DNA of 64,000 bases from Gorsachius magnificus (lineage: Eukaryota > Chordata > Aves > Pelecaniformes > Ardeidae): contig CM067084.1 of assembly GCA_034008185.1 (NCBI GenBank), positions 38,329,099 through 38,393,098 of the forward strand, written 5' to 3'. Numbering within the stretch: the stretch's first letter is position 1; each line of letters begins with the position of its first letter. The translations under genes were made by a program, and so were the position numbers. Positions 60,401 through 64,000 of this stretch are shown here, piece by piece. The notes under the pieces are model-generated. The model was not told the origin of the DNA and ran no database searches. It saw nothing but the letters and a program-made list of their open reading frames with translations.

Positions 60401-62811
60401 TGAACAAGTGCTTTTCAAGGAGGTGGGGCGGAAAACTGCTAGAAACTTTTGATACAAACAAAGCATGTGGTTCTTGACATTTTTTCCTGGAGAAAGCTTA
60501 GTTGTTGTGGCAAGTCTATATTTTTTTTTTTCATTATCTGTTTTCCTGCCCGAAAAAGCTGAGATGAATTTTATTTAATCTTCAGGGAGATGGTTCATCC
60601 TGGAGATTTCCATACAGGTTATCTGGATTAAGAAAACGTATATGATCAGCTGGAGAGGGTTTTAAAATAGAAAGCAGCGCTGGCTGTTATTTGTTTATCT
60701 CTTTTTCCTTGACCTTTTTGCCACTGGACAAGAATAATGTCCATGTGTTAGTACATACAGAGACAAGTGCTACACTTGTAGCGGGTGTCATCTTAAGCAC
60801 TACTGTACTGTAATAAATAACAACAGAAATTAAACTAGCGGTAGGTCAGGTTAATGCTTTAAGAGGGGGACAATGTATTTTGTGATAAAAGTGCCCGAAT
60901 ACCAGAGAGTCATGGAAGAGATGGGAGGATATAAGGAAGGGAAGCGGGTGGTGTTTTCTGATCTTTTCTTACCTTTGTTTCCACCTTGCAAATTCTTTTC
61001 AACAGTGGAAGTGCTTGTATGACCCAGACAACCTCCTCCTCCTGCCCAATTTAAGCATTCCTAAAACAGAATAAAACATACATACTTTGCATAAGTGTAT
61101 CCATATATGCTAGGGATTTCTTGATTGTTTTCACTATGTTCTCCCATTCTCACATCCCAGGGAAGAGGTAGCAGTGCTCTCTTAATGCTTATTCATCCTG
61201 AAACTATCAAAAATTGCATTCATATCATATTGAAAATGCTGGCTTCTCCCATGACTACATGATTGTGTACACAGTGGTGTACCTTATTAAAGCTTTGAGT
61301 TGTTAAGAGAATATGTGTTTAAACCTCAGAGCACATAGCAAATGTGAGACTGCTGCATACATCGTGTGTGTGTGTAGATTATATATAAAGTTGGCTCACT
61401 GTGTTTCACTGCATAAACTTTTAAAAGCCGTGATATTAGATGGTGTATATATGTCCACATCTAGCAATGGAACCTGCTGTCATCCAGAAGACAAATCACA
61501 TTCCTTAAAATTTCCTAAGCAGTGTATCTGTGCAGCCTGTACAGGCAAGCTGTACAGACAGCTTTGTTTAGTATTGGAGATAAGGAGGAAGTCTAGAAGT
61601 ATATGGCTTCTAAAGTTTTCTTGAATAGAGAGCAGGTTCCAGCTTTGTTAAGTGCAGGGAAAGGACTGAAGATATCTCATACTGCTCTGTTAGTCTCTTC
61701 GTACTGGACTGAAGCATTCAGGCATGTCTTCAGAAAGTTTGAAACTGATCTTATGGAAGGGAAACCGACCCTTTAATTTAATGATTTTTCTGGATATTAC
61801 ACATCTGGAAATGTAGTCTGGACTGCAGGCCCTGGTCCAAATTAATTTCTAGTCAAGCAGAAAATTTGACATGTGGTCAAAGTCTTGATATTTACTCAAG
61901 TGCTTTGGGAGCCTAGAGTACTTAGCAAGCCCTTCACCCAGGGAGGTGGGGTGGAATTATTTGAAGTGTAGGTCTTGGAGAGAGAAATGCTGCATGTCAT
62001 CTCTGTCACAGGGTTTCTGCAGGGTAGACATGAAGTAATTTGATTGCCTGCTTTGTGCATACATTTACCCATCTACACAATGTGAATACTTTGCCATCTT
62101 TAGCAACATTTTGTAGCAGCTTTGATTCAAGTGTAACTCTTGTAACTTATACAAGATAGTTACAGCCTATGTGTTTGAGTAGCCATGGAAAACACCATTA
62201 GCAGGTTGTCAAGGAGGTGTGGTTCCCCCCCTTAGCAAGATGTGGGAACTGCAGGGTAGCCAAAAGCATCATCCTCCGTGCTGGTATTCTGCATTTGCAG
62301 CACTGGATGTGCACAGTGTTCAACTTAGTATAGCAGTGTATTTTTGTTTCTCAGCTTAAACAGCAGAATGCCATGTTGTGGTGGTGCATCCCCTTTCCCC
62401 TCCCCCTTTTTTCTCTTCAACCACTTTAGGACCACAAGAATCCCTGCCAGACCCTGTCTTTTGTGTAATGAGTTGGTCACTTAAGCACCCCTTAATTGTA
62501 TCAGGAGGTCCTACATGGCTGAGGCAGAGAGGCACTGTCTGTACTAGAGACACCGGTTGACTGGTTAAGGTGGGGAGCAAGAGCAGGAACAATCAGTATT
62601 CCCCTGACAGCCTTGGAACATTATAACCCAAGCAAAGCAGTACCCATTGTTACTGGAATTCCAGTAATTACCAACCGGATTGTGGTCAGGATGAAAGTTT
62701 ACTAGTCACTAAAGCTAATCATCTCATGACCCCATAAACAGCAGTCCCTAAGTGAGGCCCTTTGAGCTCTGCTGGACCGCAGCAGCCAGTATCTCTCTCT
62801 GAGTGGGACAG

Positions 62812-62852
62812 CTCTGAGAGTTCGCAAACTCTTAAGTTTGCGAAAATCAGAG
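62812..62852. repeat. Inverted repeat with 10-bp perfect inner stem
   Basis: TTCGCAAACT (62821-62830) and AGTTTGCGAA (62835-62844) pair perfectly around a CTTA loop. An outer CTCTGA/TCAGAG stem of 6 bp continues after a small internal loop. Confidence 0.85.
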
Positions 62853-64000
62853 GGCCATTGCCAAAGACAAACAGTGGAGCCTGGGCTGAAACCCTTCACT
62901 CCTTGAGGTTTAACCCTTGCTTATTGAGAAATGCCATGACATTCAACATGAGTATTTCACTTCACTTCACTGAATTTGAGGGGAATTTTTAACAGGTACA
63001 CCTTTATATACATATCTATCTATCTGTTTATAATCATGTCTGCGCATGTGTGAATCTATTTAAGTAATCTGTAAATGTGTGATTTAATTACAAAGTGAGT
63101 CTTAGACTGCTGCTAGATACATATTATCCTTAGACATAAACCATTGACCAAGTCTGAAACTAAGATTGGACCTAGGCACACCTAGACTCTCTCTGAGGAG
63201 TTTAGAAAGCAAGGGGGTCTACTCTGAACCTCATGACTCTACAGGAGGGTCCTCCTTACTCTCTGCATCCACAGTCTCTCTGTGAATCATTCTAACTCAA
63301 GTGTAACTTAGTTTTCCTTTGTGTACTTCTTCCATGCAGTATTAGTGAACCTTGCCATTTTCAAATCTTTAAGGCTGTTCTAATTAATTTTGTCAAAATA
63401 CTTGGTTAACTGCTGATGATAGAGTGCTACTGAAATATCACAGTCCAATCCTGTGACAAATAAATTCTAGACTGCTACTAAATCAGATTGTGTAGACACT
63501 CATTCAGGACGAATTGGCATAGTCAGCAGGCTTCACAGATTCATTCGTGACACATGTTGGAGGAACCTTAAATTCACTAGCTTGGTAGAGCTTTCTTCCT
63601 ATCAGTAACTTACAAATCTTTGAAAGTACTGTAACAGTCTAGATAGATATAGGGGAAAAAAAACCCCAAACTTGATGATGAAACTTTGAGATAAAGGCAT
63701 AGATTTCAACTCGTCTTCTTTCTTTGTACAGTATCCCGTCTTTCAAAAATAAGAGTTTTGCTACTGCTTGCATGAAAGATATACTACCTGAAGAAGACTA
63801 AATGAATTCTTAATTACTTTACTTAAAAATAAGTGGATAGTCTTAAATAATTAAATGCCTTCCTTTCCTTTTTCCCTGTTTTCTGATGTCTTCAGCTGAA
63901 ATTGCAGAAGATAATTACATATATAACTCTCCAGGGCAAATAGAATCTTTGCTTTTGTTTGGAAAACCCCTCCAGAATGTTGGCTGGATATGCAGTTTTG

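Larger units (their letters stand above)
54152..64000 (+). other. AFF1: Putative AFF1 first coding intron (continues past the window)
   Basis: Nearly 10 kb without a recognised exon. It has a CR1 tail at 54390, T runs near 55068 and 57104, a hairpin at 62812 and a short TATC run near 63018. A very large first coding intron would agree with mammalian AFF1. Confidence 0.4.

Overview
This window is from a bird nuclear genome. The interspersed repeats are almost all CR1 LINEs ending in the avian-type (ATTCTATG)n 3' tail, plus solo LTRs of two endogenous retrovirus families typical of birds, probably Neoaves. The coding exons are vertebrate, with short exons and moderate introns. There are no bacterial features, no CRISPR and no operons, and I recognised no tRNA or rRNA genes.

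Bases 1 to about 26,100 (+ strand) hold the 3' part of PTPN13 (PTP-BL/FAP-1), a large scaffold-type protein tyrosine phosphatase. I resolved 20 consecutive exons whose splice phases fit together. They run from the start of the third PDZ domain through PDZ4, PDZ5, an acidic linker and the complete C-terminal phosphatase domain to the stop codon at 25,375. This is 1,011 full codons plus a split first codon. The 5' half of the gene (KIND, FERM, PDZ1, PDZ2) lies upstream of the window. The introns carry a 2.8-kb CR1 with endonuclease and reverse transcriptase, a second CR1 fragment, a solo LTR with another LTR inserted into it, a 21-bp hairpin, and a decayed partial copy of a phosphatase exon.

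Bases about 26,100 to 48,000 appear intergenic. They contain CR1 pieces (one with an uninterrupted RT reading frame at 42,798-44,623), a solo LTR and simple repeats. No coding exon was recognised. In mammals SLC10A6 and C4orf36 lie between PTPN13 and AFF1; neither was seen here.

Bases about 48,000 to 64,000 look like the 5' end of AFF1 on the + strand. There is a strong CpG island with GC boxes and an ETS site, at least two good splice donors, and a small exon at 54,089-54,151 whose start codon opens a short peptide resembling the N-terminus of a human AFF1 isoform. The rest would be the large first coding intron. This assignment rests on gene order and a short N-terminal resemblance, so it is tentative.

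I found no clearly new biological system. The items most worth a second look are the ghost phosphatase exon, a predicted upstream ORF that would end in a TAATG overlap with the putative AFF1 start, the intronic hairpins, a GC-AG intron, and the two closely similar CR1 copies.
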